From NCBI GenBank assembly GCA_946616305.1, contig CAMOIV010000004.1:1-36394 (forward strand): a stretch of 36,394 nucleotides of DNA, written 5' to 3'. The notes below the pieces were generated by a model. It worked only from the letters and a program-made list of their open reading frames with translations. It was not told the origin of the DNA and did not search any database. The stretch comes from an uncultured Lachnospiraceae bacterium. Lineage in GTDB: Bacteria; Bacillota; Clostridia; Lachnospirales; Lachnospiraceae. Position numbers and translations under genes: made by a program. Shown here one piece after another: positions 16,316 to 25,328 of this stretch. How positions within the stretch are numbered: position 1 is the first letter of the stretch; each line of letters opens with the position of its first letter.

Positions 16316-17924
16316 AGACAGATATCCCCGGCTTTACGGAAAGAGGATACTCTTTGTATGCAGGGAGACATATTCAAAGCCCTTATGGTTTTTGGCAAGG
16401 GACCTTAAGGAGACTAACGAGGTGGCAGCCTTCTACATAATGTCCTCCGAGAGTACATACAACAAGTGTTATTATAACGAGCATACCATTTTTGAGTGGC
16501 GTGAGAACCTGCCGGATGTAAAGCTCTACGACGTGGGAGACATATGCGACGAGTTTGTGGAGGGCTTCAGGCGCAGTAAGGACCCGACGGATCACGAATA
16601 TCTCGAGATGCTGGAGAGGGAATACACCCACTACAAGGTCCTTGGCCTTCAGCTGATGGCAAGCCAGGAGAATACCAGACATTACCATTACAGAAAGTAC
16701 TGGCCCATAACCTCCGACGAGGAGAATAAATACTGGCTGGAGCTGAATTACAAGAAGGTCATGAGGGTCCTTGACGACTTCAGACCTGATGTGATCCTTG
16801 ATACGGACAATGCGGAGCTGCAGAGAACGGTACTCAGTGAGGTTGCATATAAACGGGGAATACCTTATGCTACTATTGAGTACGGAAAATACGGCTTTTA
16901 CAAGTACCCGAGTTTTCAGAATTCCTTTGGCATCGATCCGTATTTCAGAAGGATCTATGAGGATTCCCTGGCCCTGTCAGCGGATGATATGTCGGAGGAA
17001 TACGCTTATATAAAGGATTTCAGGGAGAAATCCTCCATAATGAACAAGGAATTTGCCGGAACCGTTACAAGCCAGTATGAGAGGGGCAGGCTCTTTGATT
17101 CCATGAAGATAATGCTTGGGAAATGGAATTATTTCTGGGATCAGGATCATACGGCCCATAACGCAAAAAGGAAGAAACTCTCGGGCATGCTCTATGCGCC
17201 TACGAAGCCCTATCTTAAATACTATCTGGACGTGGAGCGCATCAAGAGAAAGCTTCTGGTAAAGAATGACTACTTCGAGGAACCCGTGGAGGGGGAGAGA
17301 TACGTATATATGCCTCTCCATCTGATACCGGAATCATCGGTCTTTGTAAAAGCCTCATTCTATGTGGATGAGATGAACCTCATCGAGCAGGTGTCCAAAT
17401 CCCTTCCCGTGGGGTGGAAGCTCTATGTGAAGGAGCACCAGGCCATGCTTGGGGAGCGGGACCTTGACTTTTACAAAAAGGCGGCCGAGCTTCCCAACGT
17501 CCGGGTGGTCCAGATCAATCATTACAAGGATCCGAAGCCCTGGATAACCAAGGCGGAGGGAGTGGTGACCATAACCGGTACCGCAGCATATGAGGCGGCC
17601 CTGCTGGGGAAGAAGAGCATCATCTTCGGTGAAGTGCCCTTCAGTCTCATAGAAGGTATCACCAGAGTGTCCTCATTTGAGGATCTGCCCCGGCTCATAA
17701 GGGAATTCGGGGAGGTTGACAACATACACTCAGCCGCAGCCTATATACATGCTATAAAGAGTGCAGGGGAGGAAGTAAAACTCTTCTACCTCATGGATGA
17801 GGCCGAAGAGATATTTGCCGGAAGAAGAGAGGAGTCGGAGGAATTCGACAGGGAACTTGAAAAACTGCTGGATTTCTATGAGAAAGGACTGGAGAATTAC
17901 GATAAATGGAAAGCAGGATCATAG
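16296..17924 (+). CDS. KpsC/KpsS-like capsule glycosyltransferase candidate
   Basis: A 542-residue soluble protein. The C-terminal half has YMPLHLIPE, then LYVKEHQAMLGER, and TITGTAAYEAALLGKKSIIFG, which together recall the GT-B Kdo-transferase-like capsule family (KpsC/KpsS, Capsule_synth) and CMP-sugar-using enzymes. The N-terminal half is not recognised beyond a Rossmann-like start (RILFVCRETYSKPLW). It directly precedes the NeuB-like gene with a 19-nt overlap, so transfer of a CMP-activated nonulosonic acid is a reasonable guess. An alternative is a general GT-B enzyme with another donor. Confidence 0.65.
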   Translation: MIKNFNKDRYPRLYGKRILFVCRETYSKPLWFLARDLKETNEVAAFYIMSSESTYNKCYYNEHTIFEWRENLPDVKLYDVGDICDEFVEGFRRSKDPTDHEYLEMLEREYTHYKVLGLQLMASQENTRHYHYRKYWPITSDEENKYWLELNYKKVMRVLDDFRPDVILDTDNAELQRTVLSEVAYKRGIPYATIEYGKYGFYKYPSFQNSFGIDPYFRRIYEDSLALSADDMSEEYAYIKDFREKSSIMNKEFAGTVTSQYERGRLFDSMKIMLGKWNYFWDQDHTAHNAKRKKLSGMLYAPTKPYLKYYLDVERIKRKLLVKNDYFEEPVEGERYVYMPLHLIPESSVFVKASFYVDEMNLIEQVSKSLPVGWKLYVKEHQAMLGERDLDFYKKAAELPNVRVVQINHYKDPKPWITKAEGVVTITGTAAYEAALLGKKSIIFGEVPFSLIEGITRVSSFEDLPRLIREFGEVDNIHSAAAYIHAIKSAGEEVKLFYLMDEAEEIFAGRREESEEFDRELEKLLDFYEKGLENYDKWKAGS

Positions 17925-19006
17925 AAAGGCTTAAGGAGGGGAAGTTTACCCTTATAGCCGAGATAGGTGTCAATTACTACGATATCGCAAAGAAGATGGG
18001 GATATCGGACATGGAAGCCGCAAAGCTCATGGTCAGGGAGGCCAAGGAGGCCGGCATTCATGCGGTCAAATTTCAGACCTATAAGGCCGAGACCCTGGCA
18101 GCAAAGGATTCTCCTTCATATTGGGATCTTGGGGAGGAGCCTACAACCTCACAGTATAAGCTCTTTAAGAAATTCGATTCCTTCGGGGAGGCGCAGTACA
18201 GAGAGCTTAAGGAATACTGCGACGAGCTTGACATAGAATTCCTCTCCACCGCTTTCGATATCGAAAGTGCGGACTATCTGGAGGAGCTTATGGGGATATA
18301 TAAGATATCCTCCTCGGATCTCACCAATATACCCTTCATAGAGTATCAGGCAGCCAAGGGGAAACCGGTAATGCTTTCCGTCGGGGCCTCCGAGCTTTTT
18401 GAGATAGAGCGGGCCGTGGATGCCATAAGGAGCGTAGGTGACAGCGAGCTTGTGCTGATGCACTGTGTACTGGAGTATCCGACACCCATAGAGCATGCCA
18501 ACCTCCTTAAGATAAAGACCCTGAGAGAGCAGTTCCCGGATTGTTACATCGGTTATTCGGATCACACAAAACCGACCCCCGACTGCGATGTGGCAAAATG
18601 TGCCTATGTCCTGGGAGCGATGGTCATGGAAAAGCATTTTACCCTGGATAAGACTCTTAAGGGCAATGATCATTATCATGCCATGGACCCGGAGGATGCG
18701 AGGGCCATCCTTGCAGCCTGTGAGCGGATGCAGATGCTTGAAGGATCAGGCGATCTGGTATGCCTTGAGAGTGAGGGTGCTGCAAGGGAGAATGCCAGAA
18801 GATCCCTTGTGGCGAAGGTTGACATAAAACAGGGAGAAGAACTGACTAAAGAGATGCTTACCTTTAAGCGTCCCGCAAGCGGCATATCTCCCGCGGATAT
18901 CGATAAGGTTGTGGGATCAAGGGCTCTTGTTGATATTCCCGAGGATACGATCCTTAAGGAAGAAATGATATCCCGGACCGATGAGGACGATGATGGCAGA
19001 GGATAA
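17906..19006 (+). CDS. NeuB-family nonulosonic acid synthase
   Basis: A 366-residue protein: a TIM-barrel synthase followed by a C-terminal SAF (antifreeze-like) domain from about residue 300. Visible motifs are FTLIAEIGVNYYD, HAVKFQTYKAETL, YKISSSDLTNIPF, YIGYSDHT and VMEKHFTLDKTLKGNDH, all typical of sialic, legionaminic and pseudaminic acid synthases that condense a hexosamine-type sugar with phosphoenolpyruvate. The EIGVNYYDIAKKMGIS segment differs from the common EIGxNHNG form, so it may be a distinct subgroup. The fusion gene at 20421 supplies activation of the product. Confidence 0.88.
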   Translation: MESRIIERLKEGKFTLIAEIGVNYYDIAKKMGISDMEAAKLMVREAKEAGIHAVKFQTYKAETLAAKDSPSYWDLGEEPTTSQYKLFKKFDSFGEAQYRELKEYCDELDIEFLSTAFDIESADYLEELMGIYKISSSDLTNIPFIEYQAAKGKPVMLSVGASELFEIERAVDAIRSVGDSELVLMHCVLEYPTPIEHANLLKIKTLREQFPDCYIGYSDHTKPTPDCDVAKCAYVLGAMVMEKHFTLDKTLKGNDHYHAMDPEDARAILAACERMQMLEGSGDLVCLESEGAARENARRSLVAKVDIKQGEELTKEMLTFKRPASGISPADIDKVVGSRALVDIPEDTILKEEMISRTDEDDDGRG

Positions 19007-20414
19007 TTCAAGAGCTGCCGTAAAGTCCGGTATCTGGTATGTAATATCGAACGTTATGATCAGGGCCGTGGGTATAATCACGGCTCCCATATATACCCGT
19101 CTCCTGAATACTTCGGAGACGGGTTTTGCCAATAATTTCAACAATTACGTATCTATTTTCTATGTGATGACCGGACTCTGTCTCATATACAGCGTCGGCA
19201 GGGCCAAGATCGACTTTAAGGGAGAGGAATTTCACCGCTATATGTCAGCCATCCAGGCTCTTTCCAGCATCTTCGGCCTGATCCTCCTTGCTGTTGTCAT
19301 GCTTTGCATGCCATCGGAGGGCATGCTGGGATATAACAGGCTCATAATCTTCATCCTCTTTGCCTATCTGACGGTATATCCCTCCATAGATTACATGCTG
19401 TACAAGCTGAGATTTGAGTACAGATACAAGGAAAACATAGCCATATCAGTGATAATAACCGTTTCAACCGTGGCCCTATCCATCGCCCTGATCCTTCTCA
19501 TGCCTCAGGATAAGGGCTTTGCAAAGATACTGGGAACCGTGATCCCCTCTGCTCTTGTGGCACTTGTCTGCTATATCGCCATATTAGGAAAGGGAAGGGT
19601 GGTATTTCATAAGGAATACTGGAAATATGCCCTGGCCATAGGACTTCCCATGATACCTCACGGACTGGCCATGATACTGCTGTCCAGGATAGACGTATCC
19701 ATGATATCGAGGATGTGCGATCTGTCCGCCGTGGGACTGTATACCTCAGGCTATGTCATAGGCTCCCTCCTCATGTTCGTGACCAATGCCGTGGGCAATG
19801 CCTGGGTGCCTCTTTTTAACGAAAGACTGGACGGAGGAGACATAGAGGGGATAAGGAGGGATAATAAGATCCTCATGGAGGCAGGCTGTTTTATGACGGT
19901 ATGTTTTATAGGAGTGGCCCCCGACATGATAAGGGTATTGTATGCAAAGCCCTATCACGAGTCCATGTATGTGGTTGCTCCGGTGGCACTGGGCACTCTT
20001 TGTCAGTATTTTTACACCAATTACGTAAATGCAGAGATCTTTTACAAGAAGACCGCACTGATAGCCGTCAATTCCTGCATTGCTGCGGGAGCGAACATAG
20101 TGCTCAATTACATCTTCATAGGCAGATACGGCTATATCGCCGCGGCATATACAACACTGGCGGGATATTTCATACTCATGATCCTGCACTACATCACCAC
20201 CACTCATATCCTTAAGAAAAAGATATATGCCGACGGTAAGTATTTTGCCATGCTTATCGTTACCGTATGTATCGGCACCGGACTGTCCATGACCTATGAT
20301 ACCTTCCTTTTAAGGTATTTATTCCTCACTCTTACAGTCCTTGTTTTGGTATGGATATGGAAACATGATATAATAACCTTTATGGGATTTATCAAAAACA
20401 AAAGGATGGGCTGA
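18993..20414 (+). CDS. Wzx-type flippase (polysaccharide transporter family), first copy
   Basis: A 473-residue protein with about 12-14 hydrophobic segments and no large soluble domain. The N-terminus (GIWYVISNVMIRAVGIITAPIYTRLL) is the standard opening of the PST/MVF flippase family. It should flip the lipid-linked repeat unit. Three ATGs lie close together (18981, 18990, 18993); the last has GAGGA 5 nt upstream. A second flippase of the same superfamily is encoded at 28879. Confidence 0.9.
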   Translation: MAEDNSRAAVKSGIWYVISNVMIRAVGIITAPIYTRLLNTSETGFANNFNNYVSIFYVMTGLCLIYSVGRAKIDFKGEEFHRYMSAIQALSSIFGLILLAVVMLCMPSEGMLGYNRLIIFILFAYLTVYPSIDYMLYKLRFEYRYKENIAISVIITVSTVALSIALILLMPQDKGFAKILGTVIPSALVALVCYIAILGKGRVVFHKEYWKYALAIGLPMIPHGLAMILLSRIDVSMISRMCDLSAVGLYTSGYVIGSLLMFVTNAVGNAWVPLFNERLDGGDIEGIRRDNKILMEAGCFMTVCFIGVAPDMIRVLYAKPYHESMYVVAPVALGTLCQYFYTNYVNAEIFYKKTALIAVNSCIAAGANIVLNYIFIGRYGYIAAAYTTLAGYFILMILHYITTTHILKKKIYADGKYFAMLIVTVCIGTGLSMTYDTFLLRYLFLTLTVLVLVWIWKHDIITFMGFIKNKRMG

Positions 20415-20420
20415 GCATCT

Positions 20421-22061
20421 ATGAAGATATTGATAGTCATACCGGCGAGAGGCGGATCAAAGAGGATACCAAGGAAGAATGTCAGGATGATGAACGGGAG
20501 ACCGTTGATCCTGTATTCCATAGACAATGCCTTAAGGCTCAAGGATCATTACGATACCGACGTCTGCGTATCCACGGATGATGAGGAGCTTGGGAGCATC
20601 GCCAAAACCTTCGGCATAGAGGTGATATGGAGAGATGAGAAGCTTTCCGCAGACAATGTCACCCTGGATCCCGTCATATATGATGCCATGAGGAAGATGG
20701 AGAACAGATACAGTGTCAATTACGACATAGTAGTTACCATGCAGGCCACCTCACCTACCCTCAGACCCAATACGATAAGGAAAGCCCTCGGAGAATTCAT
20801 CGATTCCGATTACGATACCATGATCTCCTGCGTCAACAGGCCCCATCTTTCCTGGACCAGATCAGGCGGTAAGATAGTCAAGAACTACGAGAAAAGGCTT
20901 AATTCACAGGAGCTTCCCTGCAACTATCTGGAAACCGGTGCCTTCCTCATAACAAGGCGCGGATGCGTAACCGAGGATTCACGTATCGGAGAGAACATAA
21001 CCGTATATGAGACCGATCCCAAGGAGGCCATAGATATAGACAGCGAAGAGGATTGGATCTCCGCGGAGTCAATACTCAAGAGAAAAAGGATACTCCTGCG
21101 GTGTGTTGGAAAGCCGGAGCTTGGCATGGGGCATATATACAGATGCCTCTCCATAGCATATAAGCTCATAGGTCATGACCTGCTCTTTGTCACCGATGAA
21201 GACAGCGTCATGGGTAAGGCAAAGCTGCAGGAATCCTATCTTGAATACGAGACCATATCCGATGACAGCGATTATGAGAGGATCCTCAAGAATTACATGC
21301 CGGACATCGTAGTAAATGACGTGCTTGACACCTCGGAGGAGCTTATAAAGCTTGAGAGGAAATATACAAAGAGGATAGTGAACTTCGAGGATATGGGACC
21401 GGGAGCATGGCTTGCGGATGCAGTCATAAATGCCCTGTACGAGAATCAGCCCAATAAGCCATACAACGTCTACGAAGGCTCGGATTATTATTTCATAAGG
21501 GATGAATTCCTGACGGAATCTCCCAAGGAATTCTCGGCTGAATGCCGGAATATCATGATCATGTTCGGAGGAGCCGATCCTTCGGACCTCACGGGTAAGC
21601 TTTATGAGATATGCCAGGTCCTGCATCCCAAGATGCCCAACGTGGAATTCCACTTCCTTACGGGCTTTGCATATGCCCACAAGGATAAGATAAAGCCCAT
21701 ACCCCCTGCAAATATCTTCGTGCACAATGATGCCAAGAGAGTATCCAGCTACATGAAGAAGGCGGACATGTGCATCACCAGCCAGGGGCGGACCATCTTT
21801 GAACTGGCATCCATGGGAGTACCTGCCATAGTACTGGCTCAGAACGAGAGAGAGGCTGAGCATGTATTTGCCGGCATGGGCAACGGCTTCATCAATCTGG
21901 GTATAGGAGAGCGGACCGATACTCTCACAATCATAAAGACCATCATGTGGCTTGCCGATATGCCTCATGTCAGGGCCGAGATGAGGGATCTGCAGCTTTC
22001 AAAGAAATTCGAAAAGGGTCAGAAGCGCGTTATAAAGCTCATACTCGGAGAAGACAGGTGA
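20421..22061 (+). CDS. Fused CMP-nonulosonate cytidylyltransferase and PseG-like UDP-sugar hydrolase
   Basis: A 546-residue fusion. Residues 1 to about 225 are a NeuA/PseF-type cytidylyltransferase with PARGGSKRIPRKN (8-20) and TMQATSPTLR. From about residue 228 a GT-B-like PseG domain begins, with GMGHIYRC (His238), then IMFGGADPSDLTG and SQGRTIFELASMGVP. PseG removes UDP from UDP-2,4-diacetamido-2,4,6-trideoxy-L-altrose just before the synthase step, so one protein would cover the steps before and after NeuB. This points to a pseudaminic-acid-like sugar, but other diamino sugars are possible. Confidence 0.88.
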   Translation: MKILIVIPARGGSKRIPRKNVRMMNGRPLILYSIDNALRLKDHYDTDVCVSTDDEELGSIAKTFGIEVIWRDEKLSADNVTLDPVIYDAMRKMENRYSVNYDIVVTMQATSPTLRPNTIRKALGEFIDSDYDTMISCVNRPHLSWTRSGGKIVKNYEKRLNSQELPCNYLETGAFLITRRGCVTEDSRIGENITVYETDPKEAIDIDSEEDWISAESILKRKRILLRCVGKPELGMGHIYRCLSIAYKLIGHDLLFVTDEDSVMGKAKLQESYLEYETISDDSDYERILKNYMPDIVVNDVLDTSEELIKLERKYTKRIVNFEDMGPGAWLADAVINALYENQPNKPYNVYEGSDYYFIRDEFLTESPKEFSAECRNIMIMFGGADPSDLTGKLYEICQVLHPKMPNVEFHFLTGFAYAHKDKIKPIPPANIFVHNDAKRVSSYMKKADMCITSQGRTIFELASMGVPAIVLAQNEREAEHVFAGMGNGFINLGIGERTDTLTIIKTIMWLADMPHVRAEMRDLQLSKKFEKGQKRVIKLILGEDR

Positions 22062-23257
22062 AGGTTGTCATCGTAAATACCGTCATAGGCACAGGAAGCG
22101 TGGGCCGTATCTCATGCGGTATTGCCGATGAGGTTAAAAAAAGAGGCGGAAGAGCCCTGCTGTGCAGGGGACGCGGACAGGAGGTCCAAGGATACGAGAA
22201 TTACCGGGTGGGATGTGACGCGGATATGTACATCCACGGGATCTTAAGCCGGATCACGGACAGGCAGGGATTATACAGCAGCGCCGCCACAAAGGGTCTT
22301 ATCAGGAGGATCGAGGAATATGACCCCGATATCATACAGCTGCATAACATACACGGTTATTATCTGAATTACAGGTTATTGTTCGATTACCTGAAAAAGA
22401 GCGGCAGGAAGACGGTGTGGACCCTGCATGACTGCTACAGCTTCACCGGACACTGCGTTCATTTCGAATACAGAAACTGCATGAAGTGGGAGAGCGGTGA
22501 GTGCGGACATTGCCCGGAGATCAGGGAATATCCGGCTTCGTACCTTTTTGACAGATCAAGGGAGAACTACGGCATCAAGAAGGAGGCTTATACAGGCCTT
22601 AAGAACCTTCACCTCGTAACACCCTCCGAATATCTGAAGGATAAGATTGAAAGATCTTTTCTCGCAGGATATCCCGTCAAGGTCATAAATACCGGGATAG
22701 ATCTGGGGGTTTTCAAGCCGGGGAAGGAGTCGATCCGCGAAAAGTATCATATAGGAGACAGGATACTGATCCTGGGAGTGGCAAATCCCTGGAGAGAGCG
22801 CAAGGGACTGTACGATTTTGCAAAGCTCTATGCAAAGCTGGATCCGGATAAATACGCTCTGGCCCTCATGGGCCTTAAGAAAAAGCAGGCAGAAGGACTT
22901 CCTTCGGGCATAATAAAACCGGGGCGCACAGACAGCATACAGGAGATGGCAGAGTGGTACAGGGCATCCGATGTATACATGAATCTCACATATGAGGACA
23001 CCTTTCCCACCACCAACATTGAAGCCTTAGCCTGCGGCACGCCGGTGGTAACCTATGCTTCCGGAGGCTCAGGAGAGATCATAGATAAAAATACAGGCGT
23101 TATGACACCCAAGGGAGATGTGGATAAGGCTCTGCAGGCAGTGGATCTCTTTGGCAGGAAAAAAGAGGAAATAAGCCGAAAATGCGTGGAAAAAGCAGGA
23201 GCCTATAATAAGGACATCAAATATAACGAGTATTATGAATTATATAAGGCGCTTTAA
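22058..23257 (+). CDS. Glycosyltransferase, GT4 family (GTG start)
   Basis: A 399-residue GT-B enzyme. WTLHDCYSFTGHC and the Cys-containing FEYRNCMKWESGECGHC resemble GT4 enzymes of colanic-acid and amylovoran type. The C-terminal site reads ASDVYMNLTYEDTFPTTNIEALACGTPVV. The start is a GTG overlapping the upstream stop by 4 nt (GTGA), with GGAG 7 nt before it; longer in-frame extensions inside the fusion gene are unlikely. An A7 run lies at 22136-22142. Confidence 0.85.
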   Translation: MKVVIVNTVIGTGSVGRISCGIADEVKKRGGRALLCRGRGQEVQGYENYRVGCDADMYIHGILSRITDRQGLYSSAATKGLIRRIEEYDPDIIQLHNIHGYYLNYRLLFDYLKKSGRKTVWTLHDCYSFTGHCVHFEYRNCMKWESGECGHCPEIREYPASYLFDRSRENYGIKKEAYTGLKNLHLVTPSEYLKDKIERSFLAGYPVKVINTGIDLGVFKPGKESIREKYHIGDRILILGVANPWRERKGLYDFAKLYAKLDPDKYALALMGLKKKQAEGLPSGIIKPGRTDSIQEMAEWYRASDVYMNLTYEDTFPTTNIEALACGTPVVTYASGGSGEIIDKNTGVMTPKGDVDKALQAVDLFGRKKEEISRKCVEKAGAYNKDIKYNEYYELYKAL

Positions 23258-24575
23258 GAATTCCATAATATCCATACTGGCACTTATCATGTATGCACTG
23301 TGCCTTGCGATACTCCTTGTACTGCTGGGCATCGAGAACTGGCAGATACTCGGGCTTTCCAGAACCTCCATCATCATGGTATTTACCTTTACCATCATGG
23401 GATTCCTGCTGGTGAGGGCATACGGCGGCTATAATGTGGGGGTGAGGAAGTCGAGACCCATAGTGATCTCCCTTTCTCTGGCCATGATGATAGACGACAT
23501 CATCACCTATCTTGTCCTGATCATCATGAACACCAACGATGCCAACGGACGCAGGATAGAGTTCGGCTCCGTGGGCTTCCTTCTCCTTGCCATTATAGGT
23601 CAGATAGTGATCATATCCATATTCGCAAGGCTGGGAAACGGGTTTTATTTCCTTGTGAACCCTGCAGAGAAGACCCTTATCATCACCGGAGACAAGGAGG
23701 ATATGGAGAGGGTCGAAAAGGCGGTCCTTATATTCCACAACAGGTATACCATCACAGGCTGTACATGGGCGGAGGACGAGGACATAGAGAATAAGATAGC
23801 CGAAGCCGACAGCGTCTTTTTCTATGATGTGCCCAAAGATGTGCAGGAGAGGCTTGCGGGATTATGCTACAGGACTCACCGGTCCATATACATCAACCCG
23901 GATATACAGGACATCCTTATCCACTCGGGCCAGGAGATATTCTTCTCCGATATACCTTTTTATCATACAAGTGCAAGGAATATCACCTTTGAACAGAGGA
24001 TAGTCAAGAGACTTGGAGATATATTTGTATCCTTTGCGGGACTGATCCTTACTTCACCCATCTTTTTAGTAGCAGCAGTTATGATAAAGCATGAGGACAA
24101 GGGTCCGGTGTTCTTCAGGCAGGAGAGAGCCACCGTGGGGGGAAGGGTCTTTCGCATAATCAAGTTCAGGACCATGAAGGAGAATATCGAGAATTTCTCT
24201 GTTACCAGGAATGATGACAGGATAACAAAGGTGGGAAAGTGGCTTCGCAGGTACAGGATAGATGAGCTTCCACAGCTCATAAACATCCTTAAGGGAGACA
24301 TGAGCCTGGTGGGCCCCAGGCCCGAGATGATGAAGAATGTGGAGGAGTATACGGCATCGCTTCCGGAATTCACATACAGGCTCAGGATGAAGGCAGGTCT
24401 TACGGGATATGCCCAGGTTATGGGGAAATACAATACCACCAGCCGTGACAAGCTGATCCTTGATCTGATGTATATAGAGAACTTCAGCATAGCCAACGAT
24501 ATCAAGATCCTGCTGCAGACTGTGACCGTGTTCTTTACGGCGGATGAATCCACAGAGGCCTTCGATGGAAAATAA
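23235..24575 (+). CDS. Polyprenyl-phosphate sugar-1-phosphate transferase (initiating enzyme, WbaP/WcaJ type)
   Basis: A 446-residue protein: four N-terminal membrane segments, a soluble nucleotide-binding-like region (about 145-230), and a C-terminal catalytic domain with KRLGDIFVSFAGL, FFRQERATVGGRVF, FRTMK, RRYRIDELPQL and MSLVGPRPEM. These mark the bacterial sugar transferase family that puts the first sugar phosphate onto undecaprenyl phosphate. It is the only such enzyme in the window, so it probably starts the repeat unit for this locus. Substrate (hexose or HexNAc) cannot be decided. Confidence 0.93.
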   Translation: MNYIRRFKNSIISILALIMYALCLAILLVLLGIENWQILGLSRTSIIMVFTFTIMGFLLVRAYGGYNVGVRKSRPIVISLSLAMMIDDIITYLVLIIMNTNDANGRRIEFGSVGFLLLAIIGQIVIISIFARLGNGFYFLVNPAEKTLIITGDKEDMERVEKAVLIFHNRYTITGCTWAEDEDIENKIAEADSVFFYDVPKDVQERLAGLCYRTHRSIYINPDIQDILIHSGQEIFFSDIPFYHTSARNITFEQRIVKRLGDIFVSFAGLILTSPIFLVAAVMIKHEDKGPVFFRQERATVGGRVFRIIKFRTMKENIENFSVTRNDDRITKVGKWLRRYRIDELPQLINILKGDMSLVGPRPEMMKNVEEYTASLPEFTYRLRMKAGLTGYAQVMGKYNTTSRDKLILDLMYIENFSIANDIKILLQTVTVFFTADESTEAFDGK

Positions 24576-25320
24576 GCCCCTTGTTTCGATAATAACCGTG
24601 GCACGGAATGCCAAGGATACCATAGCGCGTACCATAGAGTCGGTCCTTGCCCAGACCTACGACGGTCCCATGGAATATATCATTAAGGACGGCCTCTCCA
24701 CGGATGATACCATGGTAGTGGCGGAAAGCTACAGGACGGCCATGAAGGAGCGGGGGATAGCATATCGCATAGAAAGCTCCGAGGATAAGGGGATCTACGA
24801 TGCCATGAACCGTGGCATAGACCTGGCAAAGGGAGAGCTTGTGGGGATAATCAACGCCGACGACATCTATGAGAAGGAGTGCGTTGAGACTGTTGTAAAC
24901 AGGTATATCGAGACAGGCTTCGATCTGTGCTTCGGTGATATACGCATGATACTTCCATCGGGCAGGACCTTTGTGAAAAAGGCAAGGCTTCGCAGATATA
25001 CCACATCAAGAGACTGGAATCATCCCACTCAGTTCGTGAAAAGGAGTGTGTATGACAGGTTCAGGTTCAGATGCGAAAACATATCAGATGATATGGATCT
25101 GTACTTTGCCATAAGGAAAAGCGGAGCGAGGATAGAGGTCATAAACCGGGTGCTGGCAGACTTTACCATGGGCGGCGTCTCCTCATCCATACCAATAACT
25201 GAAGTTATTGAACGGATACGGAGACGATACAGGATCTACAGGAGGTACGGCTACAGCCGGCTGTATATATTTGAATGTGTGGGATTCGAGATCGTTAAGT
25301 ACATCGGATCCAAGTTTTGA
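24565..25320 (+). CDS. Glycosyltransferase, GT2 family
   Basis: A 251-residue short GT-A enzyme with SIITVARNAKDTIARTIESV, IIKDGLSTDDT, and GIINADD as the metal-binding site. It is close in style to WcaA/WcaE-like enzymes of exopolysaccharide clusters. The start at 24565 is preferred because AGAGG lies upstream and the protein then begins MENKPLVSIIT; an earlier ATG (24544) overlaps the transferase gene further. Confidence 0.87.
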   Translation: MENKPLVSIITVARNAKDTIARTIESVLAQTYDGPMEYIIKDGLSTDDTMVVAESYRTAMKERGIAYRIESSEDKGIYDAMNRGIDLAKGELVGIINADDIYEKECVETVVNRYIETGFDLCFGDIRMILPSGRTFVKKARLRRYTTSRDWNHPTQFVKRSVYDRFRFRCENISDDMDLYFAIRKSGARIEVINRVLADFTMGGVSSSIPITEVIERIRRRYRIYRRYGYSRLYIFECVGFEIVKYIGSKF

Positions 25321-25328
25321 AGGAAGAC

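Noticed and set aside
21069-21968. 299-codon antisense open frame inside the cytidylyltransferase/PseG fusion
   Set aside because: The sense strand has both domains intact with catalytic motifs; the antisense product shows no motif.
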